Shown here: piece by piece, positions 22,811-30,903 of the stretch | How the letters are laid out: every line of letters starts with the position of its first letter | Numbering within the stretch: position 1 is the first letter of the stretch | Assembly: GCA_002695035.1 (NCBI GenBank) | Contig: NZNU01000063.1 | Location: 1 to 34,118 of the forward strand | Reading direction: 5' to 3' | DNA: 34,118 bases | Source: Micavibrio sp. | Lineage (GTDB): Bacteria > Pseudomonadota > Alphaproteobacteria > Micavibrionales > Micavibrionaceae | Position numbers and translations under genes: made by a program | Notes under the pieces: generated by a model | Seen by the model: only the letters and a program-made list of their open reading frames with translations | Told to the model about the DNA's origin: nothing | The model's database searches: none

Positions 22811-22827
22811 TTGGCATGACTTTCGCA
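22811..22827 (+). promoter_or_regulatory. Sigma-54 promoter for flgI
   Basis: TTGGCATGACTTTCGCA has GG at 22813-22814 and GC at 22825-22826 with the required ten bases between. The predicted start is near 22838, giving a leader of about 80 bases with an early hairpin (TCTCCCT 22843-22849 with AGGGGGA 22861-22867). It probably serves flgI, flgJ and the following genes. Confidence 0.85.
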
Positions 22828-22917
22828 AGGTAATAACTGCGGTCTCCCTGTTTATTTAAGAGGGGGAAGCGAAGAAAAAGACAGATTGGGTCAAATATTA
22901 ACAAGGACTGTACAGAT

Positions 22918-24099
22918 ATGAGTACGATATTTAACGATAAAACACATTCAAAGGCAGGCATGACCTTGCGTCATAATGCGCTGGGAATTGCTTTCTGGCT
23001 GTTATTCCTTCTGGCTTTTGTCATACTGGGCACATCTTTCCGTGCCGAAGCCGCCACTACGCGTATTAAAGATATTGTCGATGTAGAAGGTGTTCGTGAC
23101 AACATGCTGGTTGGTTATGGTCTGGTTGTCGGTTTGAATGGCACAGGGGATTCCCTGAACAACTCGCCATTCACAAGACAGTCACTGACAGCCATGCTGG
23201 AGCGCCTGGGTGTTAACGTCCGTGAACAGAATTTAAATACCGGTAATGTTGCTGCCGTTATGGTGACTGCGACCTTGCCACCCTTTACCAATCAAGGTGC
23301 CAGAATAGATGTTACAGTGTCCACGATGGGTGATGCTGAATCACTTCGCGGCGGAACATTGCTGGTAACCCCTTTGATGGGTGCTGACGGCGAAGTTTAC
23401 GCCATAGGTCAGGGGCCGGTTATGATTAACGGTTTTCAGGCTCAAGGACAGGCAGCCTCAATTACACAGAACAATCCGGCCGCAGGACGTATCCCTGAGG
23501 GTGCGATTGTTGAAAAGGAAATAGAATTTGCGCTTGAGAATCTATCTCAAGTAAGGCTTGCACTAAGAAACCCTGATTTTACGACAGCACGCCGTGTGGC
23601 GGGTGCCATTAATGGATTTGTTCCAGGCAATGTGGCACGCAGTGAAAATCCTGCCAGTGTAACTTTGATAAAGCCTGCCAGCTATGCAGGAACCATAGTG
23701 GATCTTATAACAGACATTGAACAGCTTCCGGTCGAGCCAGATCAGGTTGCCAAGGTTGTGATTGATGAGAATACAGGAACAGTAGTAATGGGTGCGGATG
23801 TGCGTGTCAGCACAGTGGCCATTGCGCAAGGTAGCCTGACCATCAAAATCACTGAAACACCTCAAGTGTCCCAGCCCAACCCTTTTTCTGACGTAGGTGA
23901 GACTGTTGTGGTCCCAAGATCAGAAGTAGATGTTAATCAGGGTGAGGACGTGAGACTGGCCGTTATGGAAGAGGGTGTGTCCCTGCAGGATCTCGTCACT
24001 GGCCTGAATAGGCTTGGTGTAGGACCGCAGGATATTATAACCATCCTTCAGGCCATCAAGGCAGCGGGAGCCCTTCAGGCGGAGATTGAACTACTATGA
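22918..24099 (+). CDS. flgI: Flagellar P-ring protein FlgI
   Basis: FlgI builds the periplasmic P ring around the rod. The 393-residue product has a long N-terminal signal region (hydrophobic at about residues 22-41, cleavage near AEAAT). The mature protein starts TTRIKDIVDVEGVRDNMLVGYG, followed by LNGTGDSLNN and the family middle segments (LPPFTNQGARIDVTVSTMGDAESLRGGTLL). The C-terminus (LVTGLNRLGVGPQDIITILQAIKAAGALQAEIEL) is canonical. It overlaps flgJ by four bases. Confidence 0.98.
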   Translation: MSTIFNDKTHSKAGMTLRHNALGIAFWLLFLLAFVILGTSFRAEAATTRIKDIVDVEGVRDNMLVGYGLVVGLNGTGDSLNNSPFTRQSLTAMLERLGVNVREQNLNTGNVAAVMVTATLPPFTNQGARIDVTVSTMGDAESLRGGTLLVTPLMGADGEVYAIGQGPVMINGFQAQGQAASITQNNPAAGRIPEGAIVEKEIEFALENLSQVRLALRNPDFTTARRVAGAINGFVPGNVARSENPASVTLIKPASYAGTIVDLITDIEQLPVEPDQVAKVVIDENTGTVVMGADVRVSTVAIAQGSLTIKITETPQVSQPNPFSDVGETVVVPRSEVDVNQGEDVRLAVMEEGVSLQDLVTGLNRLGVGPQDIITILQAIKAAGALQAEIELL

Positions 24100-24461
24100 T
24101 GAATAATATGATGCTATCCCCCGATACGGCACTAAGCGCGATGCAGGCAGGACAGGTTAATAGTGATAAAACCTCCTCTCTGCAGGCCCAGGCAAAAGCA
24201 GCCGCCAAAGATGCAGAGCTAAGCCGCGTTGCCAAAGACTTTGAGGCCGTTTTCTTGACAGAAATGCTGAAGCCGATGTTTGAAGGTTTGGAAGTTGATG
24301 GCATGTTTGGTGGCGGTAAGGGGGAAGAAGTCTTCCGGGGCATGATGCTCGATGAGTACGGTAAGATATTGGCAGATAAAGGCGGTATAGGCCTTGCCGA
24401 TAATATAAAGGCCGAGCTGCTTAAGCTGCAGGAAGCGCAAGGCAAGGGAGAACCCAAATGA
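24096..24461 (+). CDS. flgJ: FlgJ-type rod-binding protein (N-terminal domain only)
   Basis: The 121-residue product has the rod-binding domain of FlgJ (VAKDFEAVFLTEMLKPMFEG, then EVFRGMMLDEYGKILADKGGIGLAD) and no C-terminal muramidase domain, which is usual in Alphaproteobacteria. In this group a separate peptidoglycan hydrolase cuts the wall for the rod. It overlaps flgI by four bases at its start and the next gene by four at its end. Confidence 0.93.
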   Translation: MMNNMMLSPDTALSAMQAGQVNSDKTSSLQAQAKAAAKDAELSRVAKDFEAVFLTEMLKPMFEGLEVDGMFGGGKGEEVFRGMMLDEYGKILADKGGIGLADNIKAELLKLQEAQGKGEPK

Positions 24462-24985
24462 TTACAGATAAAGGACGTAACATAATGAATAACAGGAAAG
24501 AGCATAAAGCCAAAACTAACGCTTCACATACGTCACATGCCGAGGGGGCTGTGAATATTGAAAAAAGTTTGACTGTTATAGAAAAGCTTACGGATCAGCT
24601 CCAAAGCATAATTGAACGTGAAACAAAAAGCCTTGAAGATCATGACATAGAAAAATTTGTTCAATATCAAATGGAAAAGGCACGTTTGGCAAAAAATTAT
24701 GAAATTGAAGCCCAAAAACTGCTTTCTGTGCGTGAAAAGTTAAGAGAGGCCGACGAAGATTTGCGTAAACGCGTCAAAAAAGCTCAGGAAAGCTTTTTGG
24801 AAAGTTCGGAGCAAAATGCGGCAATTCTTATGAGGCGACAAATTAGTGCCCAAAGATTGAATGAAAGAATTATGGGGGCTGCGCGACAGGCTTTAAGTGG
24901 AGAAGACATTGCGTATACAGCCGCAGGTAAAAAGACAAACAGCGTGAGGAAAACCCTCTCGTCAGGTGCGGGAAGCACAATTTAA
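24458..24985 (+). CDS. FlgN-like coiled-coil protein (probable export chaperone)
   Basis: The product is up to 175 residues, almost all helical and highly charged (VIEKLTDQLQSIIERETKSLEDHDIEKF, then REKLREADEDLRKRVKKAQESFLESSEQNAAILM), matching the FlgN-type fold of flagellar export chaperones. ATG 24458 overlaps the flgJ stop and has AGGGAG upstream. ATG 24485 is an alternative start with AAGGAC. FlgN homologues bind FlgK and FlgL, which are not in this window. The call rests on shape and context, with no short diagnostic motif. Confidence 0.7.
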   Translation: MITDKGRNIMNNRKEHKAKTNASHTSHAEGAVNIEKSLTVIEKLTDQLQSIIERETKSLEDHDIEKFVQYQMEKARLAKNYEIEAQKLLSVREKLREADEDLRKRVKKAQESFLESSEQNAAILMRRQISAQRLNERIMGAARQALSGEDIAYTAAGKKTNSVRKTLSSGAGSTI

Positions 24986-25015
24986 AAAAAGCAGAATAAA
25001 GAAGGATAAAAGATT

Positions 25016-26611
25016 ATGGTTTCACCGGCGATTTTCATGGCAGCGGTTCATTCAGGTGTATTTGGCTCGGCCCAGCAAGGTCAGTCCGGTACAAGTGGTG
25101 ATACGGCAAATCAGGCGTCACCTTTTGCAGCGCTTTTTGAGGCCCTGAACGCGCAAGTTGCCGGAAACCAGGCTCCTTCCGGGGAAGGTGGCACGCATTT
25201 AGCCTCATTTAATTCAAGGCAAACACATCCTTTGTTCAGTCAGCTTGAAAATATCAGTGATGAAGATTTTATAGCTGCTGTGAATGCGCTGGGCTATTCA
25301 GATTTCCCTCTACGCACTCCTGTTAATTTTAGCGGCTCACAAAATGAAATCTCCATGTCAAACCTCCTTCAAGGGCAGGCTGGTGATGCTCCGGCTGATA
25401 TGCAGGAGCAAATCCTGTCCTTTATGGAGAGGGTTAATGTTTCCAAACCGGAAGCTCAACAAGTCGCTCAATCTGCCAATCAGGGTGGGGCGGGCAACAG
25501 CATTTCATCTCACATGGCCGCTCTTATAAGCGCCAGTGAAGGCAATATAGCCATGTCCGAAGATTTAGCCATGGCGTTAAATGCCATGGATGTCGGGGCA
25601 GGTGATTCTGATATGAATTTCGATATAGAAGCCCTGAAGACAAGGGCTTCACAGGCAGCCTCTCCGGACGGTCAGGCAAAAGCACAAGCACAAATGCATT
25701 TGAATTCTCCGGCAACGGCAGTTCCTCAACAACAGGCAGCCGCATCTGCTATGCCGGGTAAATGGTTCGAGAATGCAATGAAAAATGGAAATTTCGGCTT
25801 TTCATCAGGTGAGAGTGCATCCGAATTTACAACAGGTGACCTTGCCAATATCGTAAAAACACAAAATGCTGGCAATGATACCGGTATGTCGATGTCTTAC
25901 AATCAATCCCCGCAACAGCCTCAAATGCTAGGTGGACCGGGTGCCAATAACAATCCGATGTTGAACGCGCAAGGCTTTTCCCTTTTTGCGGGTGAAGACG
26001 GACAGGCTTTTTCTTTACAAAGCTTTGACGGCAGTGATTTGGGCGGCGATATAGAGCTGGTCAGTGTTTCATCAACGCCTTTGAATACGCATTCTGCGAT
26101 TACCGGTGTAGGACAGGCCACTGCGTCCGCGCAGATGTCACAGCCCTCTCAGGTTCTGGCGGCTGCCTTGCAAAGAGGAGCGGCCAAAGACGGAGTGCAA
26201 AGGCTGGCTATTTCCTTAAACCCTTCAGAATTAGGACGGGTCGTTGTTGATATAGAAATGGACGCGAAGAAAAAGATGAAGGTAACAGTGGCTGTTGAGA
26301 AAGAATCAGCTCTACATATGTTCCAAAGAGATATGAACGCGCTGGAACAAACCCTTCAAAAAGCAGGAATTGATATAAACAAGGGTGATTTACAGTTCGC
26401 GCTTGATGATGGCAGCTTCAACTTTGACCAGGCCCTGCAACAGCATGGTGAAGGGCAGGGCGATAATAATAGTCGTGGTCAAGGGGGTGACGGAAGTGGT
26501 GCAGGAAATCACAATGAAGCGTCCGATGAGATAGAGCAGGCCAGAATGAATGCGCCGGGCCTTTACTCGGATCCATCAACGGGGCGCTTACGCTATAATG
26601 CTTTGGCCTGA
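25016..26611 (+). CDS. fliK: Flagellar hook-length control protein FliK
   Basis: FliK measures hook length and triggers the FlhB substrate switch. The 531-residue product has a long, Gln/Ser/Ala/Met-rich N-terminal part and a C-terminal Flg_hook domain at about residues 385-480: RLAISLNPSELGRVVVDIEM, then KVTVAVEKESALHMFQRDMNALEQTLQKAGI. The low-complexity, poorly conserved N-terminal half is normal for FliK. AAGGAT precedes ATG 25016. It lies 30 bases after the FlgN-like gene. Confidence 0.92.
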   Translation: MVSPAIFMAAVHSGVFGSAQQGQSGTSGDTANQASPFAALFEALNAQVAGNQAPSGEGGTHLASFNSRQTHPLFSQLENISDEDFIAAVNALGYSDFPLRTPVNFSGSQNEISMSNLLQGQAGDAPADMQEQILSFMERVNVSKPEAQQVAQSANQGGAGNSISSHMAALISASEGNIAMSEDLAMALNAMDVGAGDSDMNFDIEALKTRASQAASPDGQAKAQAQMHLNSPATAVPQQQAAASAMPGKWFENAMKNGNFGFSSGESASEFTTGDLANIVKTQNAGNDTGMSMSYNQSPQQPQMLGGPGANNNPMLNAQGFSLFAGEDGQAFSLQSFDGSDLGGDIELVSVSSTPLNTHSAITGVGQATASAQMSQPSQVLAAALQRGAAKDGVQRLAISLNPSELGRVVVDIEMDAKKKMKVTVAVEKESALHMFQRDMNALEQTLQKAGIDINKGDLQFALDDGSFNFDQALQQHGEGQGDNNSRGQGGDGSGAGNHNEASDEIEQARMNAPGLYSDPSTGRLRYNALA

Positions 26612-26737
26612 TTGAGTTCTTGACCCGACATTAACTTTTCCTTTACCATTAGCGGTATATATTAAATGTATATATGTGCGTTAGGACAAAACGCATAAAG
26701 GATAAATACTATCTGCCAACCTAGGAAAGGTAAGGCT

Positions 26738-27562
26738 TTGGATAAATTAACGCTAACATCATCGATGCTTAACAAGCCGCAGGTTGCTAAACCGACCTCG
26801 GAAACAGCTAATGCTCGCAAAAGCAATGATGTTAACGGCGCAGACAAAGCCTCGCAAAGTCGTCCCATTAAGGATGAGGTCAGCCTTTCTTCTACAAATA
26901 TTCTTGAAAAAGTCTCCGGCATTCAAAGCCTTCTGGAGAATGTTGAAAACATTTCCCGGACTTTGAACATGTCTATTGAAAGCGTTGATACAGTTTTAAA
27001 TAAACTGGAAGAGGCGGGCGGCACAGCAGTTCAGATTAAAAAGGCATTCTCAGGTGAGGTGCAACAAGATAATGTAGCTGCTTTGGAAGAGCGTTTTGCG
27101 GCACTTTTAAACGATATTGATAATCTGGCACAAAACACAGGTTTTGCTGGTGAAAATCTATTAAACGGTGATAACCTTGTATTTGAGGTCGGTAGCGGAG
27201 CAGGATCTAAATATGTAGTGGAAGGCTTTAAACTGTCGTCAGATGCTTTAAACTTGCGTCCTGAGCAGTTTTCTTCGGCAAGTGTTGCAGATTCAGCATA
27301 TGCGTCTGTAACGCAGGCAGTCGATGAGGTAAGGGTATTTCGTGCACAGCTCGTCGGGGACGTTAATGAAATGAATACACGTAAAGCTTTTTCGGAATCA
27401 ACTATTGAGGTTTTGATATCTTCTATACAAAACCCTGTGGAGCAAGAATCTGTTAGCGACGAAGGCGCTGCATTATTAGCATTGCAGACCAAGCAGATGC
27501 TGCAAAACAGTGAAGCGAGCCTGGCCGGTGAAGGTCAAAAATCCCTTCTTGACCAATTCTGA
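26738..27562 (+). CDS. Flagellin-like protein with shortened N-terminus
   Basis: The product is about 274 residues from TTG 26738 (preceded by GGAAAGGTAAGG); the next in-frame ATG is 26765. Residues of about 50-150 match the D1 domain of flagellin (SVDTVLNKLEEAGGTAVQI, then ERFAALLNDIDNLAQNTGFAGENLLNG). The C-terminus (GAALLALQTKQMLQNSEASLAGEGQKSLLDQF) matches the flagellin C-terminal D0/D1 pattern. The canonical N-terminal D0 start, with its SGxxVxxAxDxPA-type segment, is missing; about 45 Lys/Asn/Ser-rich residues stand in its place. It is upstream of flbT and flaF, which regulate flagellin in Alphaproteobacteria. It may be a minor or regulatory flagellin rather than the main filament subunit. 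A one-mismatch CtrA-like TTAA-N7-TTTA is at 26631. Confidence 0.75.
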   Translation: MDKLTLTSSMLNKPQVAKPTSETANARKSNDVNGADKASQSRPIKDEVSLSSTNILEKVSGIQSLLENVENISRTLNMSIESVDTVLNKLEEAGGTAVQIKKAFSGEVQQDNVAALEERFAALLNDIDNLAQNTGFAGENLLNGDNLVFEVGSGAGSKYVVEGFKLSSDALNLRPEQFSSASVADSAYASVTQAVDEVRVFRAQLVGDVNEMNTRKAFSESTIEVLISSIQNPVEQESVSDEGAALLALQTKQMLQNSEASLAGEGQKSLLDQF

Positions 27563-27646
27563 CTTGAACATCCGTATAACATCTTTATCATAAGAGGCTC
27601 TGGGGATTTCTTTCCCTCATAATGGACTCTTCGCAACGAGGTATGA

Positions 27647-28030
27647 ATGGCTCTTGTAATCGATTTAAAGCCCGGTGAAAAAATTCTGATAGGTACGGCC
27701 GTCATCACCAATGATAAGCAGCGCACACGCATCCATATCGCCGGAGAAGCCCCTATTTTAAGAGAAAAGGACGTATTGCAAGAAGAAGAGGCGGATACGC
27801 CTTGTAAAAAAATATATTTTTTAATTCAATGCATGTATCTGGCACGTAATCCAAGGGAGTATCACGCCAAATATTTTGCGATAGTCAAAGATATTCTACA
27901 GGCAGCGCCATCAACTTCGCCCATTTTTGTCAAGATCAACGAGCAAATTATTAAGGGGCATTATTATAAAGCCCTGAAGGAAGGTCAGTCACTGATCGAA
28001 TTTGAAGATAATTTGCTTAAGAACTCTTGA
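27647..28030 (+). CDS. flbT: Flagellin translation regulator FlbT
   Basis: FlbT binds the flagellin mRNA leader and controls its translation or stability in Alphaproteobacteria. The 127-residue product has the FlbT pattern: LVIDLKPGEKILIGTAVITN at the N-terminus, then KKIYFLIQCMYLARNPREYHAKYF and VKINEQIIKGHYYKALKEGQSLIEFE. ACGAGGT precedes ATG 27647. Its stop ends at 28030 and the preferred flaF start is at 28036. FlbT and FlaF are encoded side by side in many relatives. Confidence 0.95.
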   Translation: MALVIDLKPGEKILIGTAVITNDKQRTRIHIAGEAPILREKDVLQEEEADTPCKKIYFLIQCMYLARNPREYHAKYFAIVKDILQAAPSTSPIFVKINEQIIKGHYYKALKEGQSLIEFEDNLLKNS

Positions 28031-28035
28031 GGATA

Positions 28036-28446
28036 ATGGGTAACACATCACTAAAAACGATAAATCATCAGCATAATTTACCGCATTCAGGCTCTGACAT
28101 ATCAGAAACTGACAATCATTCTGATCTATTGGAACAGAGAGATGTTGAGGTGAAAGCCTTAATCTCACTGGCAGACAGAATTGAAAATGAAGTAAAAGAT
28201 GGTTCTTTTGAAGATGCATTGCGGTCAAATTCTCGCCTTTGGGGATTATTCTATGACAAGGCGATGACAGACCGTGCCTTGAGTAAAAGCATGGAATTTC
28301 AAGATTATAAGCTGAATGAAAATATTATAAAGCTTGCCAATTTTGTTTTTAAGAAAACGGCAGTGGTTCTGGATAAAAAAGATTATGGCCAGGCCGCTAT
28401 ACTGGCCCGTTTAAACCGCGAAATTGCCGATGGCTTGAAGAGTTAA
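28036..28446 (+). CDS. flaF: Flagellin regulator FlaF
   Basis: FlaF acts with FlbT in flagellin synthesis and secretion. From ATG 28036, preceded at five bases by TTGAGG, the product is 136 residues. An in-frame TTG at 28027 would overlap the flbT stop and add three residues. The family pattern is present: LISLADRIENEVKDGSFEDALRSN, then LWGLFYDKAM and NEIVADGLKS-type C-terminus (LNREIADGLKS). Its stop TAA shares the palindrome TTAA (28443-28446) with that of the converging FlaG-like gene. Confidence 0.94.
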   Translation: MGNTSLKTINHQHNLPHSGSDISETDNHSDLLEQRDVEVKALISLADRIENEVKDGSFEDALRSNSRLWGLFYDKAMTDRALSKSMEFQDYKLNENIIKLANFVFKKTAVVLDKKDYGQAAILARLNREIADGLKS

Positions 28447-28874
28447 GCGCTGATATTGACTGATGCGCTTGAACTGGACCCTTGCGCGCCATTTACCAAA
28501 GCCATATCAAGCGAGCTGTCGGAAGGGGCGGGTGAGAGATTTTGTTGTGTCTCAACTTTAGCCTCGGCGCGTATTTCAACGTCATTAAAATCAACACTCG
28601 GACTTTCCTTGGGCGGAGAAGAGATTTGCTTGTAAGCCTGTATCTGGCTTTCAGTCGGAAATTGTTTAACTGTATTTCCGGTGGATGTGTCCCTGATCTG
28701 TACAATCGCGCGGCTAAGGTCGTTTTGAAACTCGACATTGCGGCTCAAATAAGGATCCATTTTAAGTGATGAAAAATCGGCCTCTGGTATTTCTACTTTT
28801 TGCTGTGCCGCCTTTGAGGAGGCAACTTTCAAATTACCTGAGTTTAATAAAGTTGAATTTACAGCTTCTAACAT
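28443..28874 (-). CDS. flaG: FlaG-like protein
   Basis: The 143-residue product has a disordered N-terminus and an internal FlaG-type segment (about residues 45-85): PYLSRNVEFQNDLSRAIVQIRD, then TGNTVKQFPTESQIQAYKQI. This resembles the FlaG domain, known near filament genes and thought to affect filament length. The C-terminal third is Ser/Pro-rich and poorly conserved. It ends on the TTAA shared with flaF and is transcribed alone on the minus strand. The ribosome-binding site is weak. The call is moderate, as FlaG is a loose family. Confidence 0.65.
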   Translation of the reverse strand: MLEAVNSTLLNSGNLKVASSKAAQQKVEIPEADFSSLKMDPYLSRNVEFQNDLSRAIVQIRDTSTGNTVKQFPTESQIQAYKQISSPPKESPSVDFNDVEIRAEAKVETQQNLSPAPSDSSLDMALVNGAQGSSSSASVNISA

Positions 28875-28987
28875 GGTTGTTCTGACCCACTTTTTGTAAT
28901 GCTTATACTAAGCACATTATTATTCCCTACCTACAGTATACTTAATTCGTAAACCTGTGTCAACTATTTGATATATATGAAGAATAT

Positions 28988-29002
28988 TTAAGGGTTTGTT
29001 AA
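28988..29002 (+). promoter_or_regulatory. CtrA box 1 upstream of fliF
   Basis: TTAAGGGTTTGTTAA fits the full CtrA consensus TTAA-N7-TTAA. It lies about 190 bases upstream of fliF and 22 bases from box 2 (start to start), about two helical turns. CtrA activates early flagellar operons such as fliF in Caulobacter. The 320-base gap 28875-29194 holds these boxes; I see no other promoter in it with confidence. Confidence 0.78.
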
Positions 29003-29009
29003 TATGTTA

Positions 29010-29024
29010 TTAAGAATTTGTTAA
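29010..29024 (+). promoter_or_regulatory. CtrA box 2 upstream of fliF
   Basis: TTAAGAATTTGTTAA is a second exact TTAA-N7-TTAA, on the same face of the helix as box 1. Together they make direct CtrA control of the fliF-fliG-fliH-fliN-motA-flbD operon likely. The region is AT-rich, so some chance matching cannot be excluded. Confidence 0.78.
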
Positions 29025-29194
29025 TGATTTCCGTATGCTTGGAAAGTGCTATTTTCGTCTGCAAAACCGTGATTCTTAAGAATGATGTGGAACAAGTGGA
29101 AAAAGCAAAAAAAAACAGTTATACTAATAAAGTATAAATATAACGCCGACTCAATTTCTTTGAGGGGAATCTGGCGAAACTCACGGGACACAAA

Positions 29195-30895
29195 ATGGCT
29201 GATAGCACTACAAATGAGAATTCAATGGAGCCTGCCGATAACGGGATGATGGCCACCTTTCGAAGGTTAGGGCCCGCCCGACTTGGCGTAATGGGTGCGG
29301 TTGTCTTTATGTTGCTGCTCTTTTTCGTGTTTGTCAGCCTTCGCGTGGCCTCTCCTGATATGGAGATGCTTTATAATAACTTATCCTCCCAAGATACAAG
29401 TGCAATAGCAGTGAAGCTTGATGAGAATAACATTGCCTACACAATATCAGAGGATGGCACGCAAGTCTCTGTCGGTGAAGAAAATATGGCACAAGCCAGA
29501 TTGCTTCTTGCTCGTGAAGGCCTGCCTAGTACCGGGGCGTCAGGTTATGAGCTTTTCGATAACCAGTCCGGTTTCGGCACCACAAACTTTCAGGACATGA
29601 TGAATAAGCAGCGCGCACTGGAAGGTGAGCTTGCGAGAACAATTAGTGCGCTTGAGCCAGTCTCAACGGCTCGTGTTCATCTGGTGATTCCTGAGCGTGA
29701 ATTGTTTAGCCGTGAAACGCAGCCCCCGAGTGCCAGCGTGTTCGTTAATCTGAGAGGTAGCATTGAGCTTACCGCTAACCAGATACAAAGTATTCAGGCA
29801 CTTGTTGCCTCCGCCGTTCCAGGCCTTAAAGGTTCTACTGTTTCAGTTATGGACAGTGCAGGTAACCTTTTGGCTAAGGGCGGGACTGATGATGAAGGCC
29901 TCATGACGGTCAAGGCCGAGGAAATGCGTCGTAAGTATGAGCAACGCCTGACAAACTCAATCGAGAACCTTGTTGGTCGAACCGTCGGTTTTGGTAAAGT
30001 TCGTGCCATGGTGACTGCAGATCTTGATTTTGACCGCATCAGCCAGAACGAGGAAATTTTTGATCCCGAAAGCCAGGTTGTACGCTCATCCTCCCTTGTG
30101 GAAGAAAGTGGTTCTGAGCGCGAGCCAGCTAATGAAAATGTGGGTGTCGAAAACAACCTTCCTAATGTAGGTGGCGATTTGCTTCTTGATGACCAGCCGA
30201 CATCCCAACAAAACCGACTTGAAGAAACAACTAATTATGAGATCAGCAAAACCGTTAGAAATACTGTTCGTGAGGCAGGCGCGGTCAATCAGCTTTCGGT
30301 AGCGGTTATCGTTGACGGAACCTACACAACGACGGAAGCTGGTGAAAGGGTATATGAGCCGCGCAGTGAAGAACAACTTTCGAAGATTGAAAGCATCGTT
30401 CGCTCTGCAATTGGTTTTAGTGATTCTCGTGGAGACTCAATAACCGTTGAAAGTATGCAGTTTGCCGATATAGATGCGGGTCAGGACATGCTTGGCGATG
30501 ATCGGATTATGGGCTTTGAGCGTGAAGACCTTCTTGACGCAGCTGAAATTGTGGCTGTTGCTGTTATGATTATTTTGGTGGTGTTACTGGTTCTTCAGCC
30601 TATGGTGGGCCGCTTGTTGGAAGCATCATCACCTGCTAAAAAGGATGAGCCAACACCGCAACCTGACTTTTTGCCGGGGGCACAGCAAAATCCGGCATTG
30701 GCCGCACCTAGCGGGTCAGGCGATGCCGCAGGTTTTCAGCCTGATGAAGTTGACGAGGATGATGACAGCATGATTGACATGCAAAAGGTTCAGGGTCAGG
30801 TTAAGGCCTCCTCTATTAAAAAGGTTGAAGATATTGTTTCCAATTATCCAAATGAAACTGTCTCGGTCATTCGGAACTGGATGGGACAGGAATAG
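29195..30895 (+). CDS. fliF: Flagellar MS-ring protein FliF
   Basis: FliF forms the inner-membrane MS ring on which the motor is built. The 566-residue product has two membrane segments, at about residues 31-50 and 445-465, enclosing the periplasmic ring domains. Family segments are clear (LDENNIAYTISEDGTQVSVG, then FGTTNFQDMMNKQRALEGELARTI and ARVHLVIPERELFSRE). The cytoplasmic C-terminus ends with the FliG-binding motif (KKVEDIVSNYPNETVSVIRNWM). It is the first gene of the class II-type operon. The stop precedes fliG by eight bases. Confidence 0.98.
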   Translation: MADSTTNENSMEPADNGMMATFRRLGPARLGVMGAVVFMLLLFFVFVSLRVASPDMEMLYNNLSSQDTSAIAVKLDENNIAYTISEDGTQVSVGEENMAQARLLLAREGLPSTGASGYELFDNQSGFGTTNFQDMMNKQRALEGELARTISALEPVSTARVHLVIPERELFSRETQPPSASVFVNLRGSIELTANQIQSIQALVASAVPGLKGSTVSVMDSAGNLLAKGGTDDEGLMTVKAEEMRRKYEQRLTNSIENLVGRTVGFGKVRAMVTADLDFDRISQNEEIFDPESQVVRSSSLVEESGSEREPANENVGVENNLPNVGGDLLLDDQPTSQQNRLEETTNYEISKTVRNTVREAGAVNQLSVAVIVDGTYTTTEAGERVYEPRSEEQLSKIESIVRSAIGFSDSRGDSITVESMQFADIDAGQDMLGDDRIMGFEREDLLDAAEIVAVAVMIILVVLLVLQPMVGRLLEASSPAKKDEPTPQPDFLPGAQQNPALAAPSGSGDAAGFQPDEVDEDDDSMIDMQKVQGQVKASSIKKVEDIVSNYPNETVSVIRNWMGQE

Positions 30896-30903
30896 GTAGT
30901 TAG

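Noticed and set aside
26631-26645. CtrA box before the flagellin-like gene
   Set aside because: TTAA-N7-TTTA has one mismatch in an AT-rich stretch; not strong enough to list as a site.
29041-29054. TTGGAAAGTGCTATTTT before fliF as a sigma-54 site
   Set aside because: The -12 GC is absent at the required spacing (TT instead); the CtrA boxes explain the region better.
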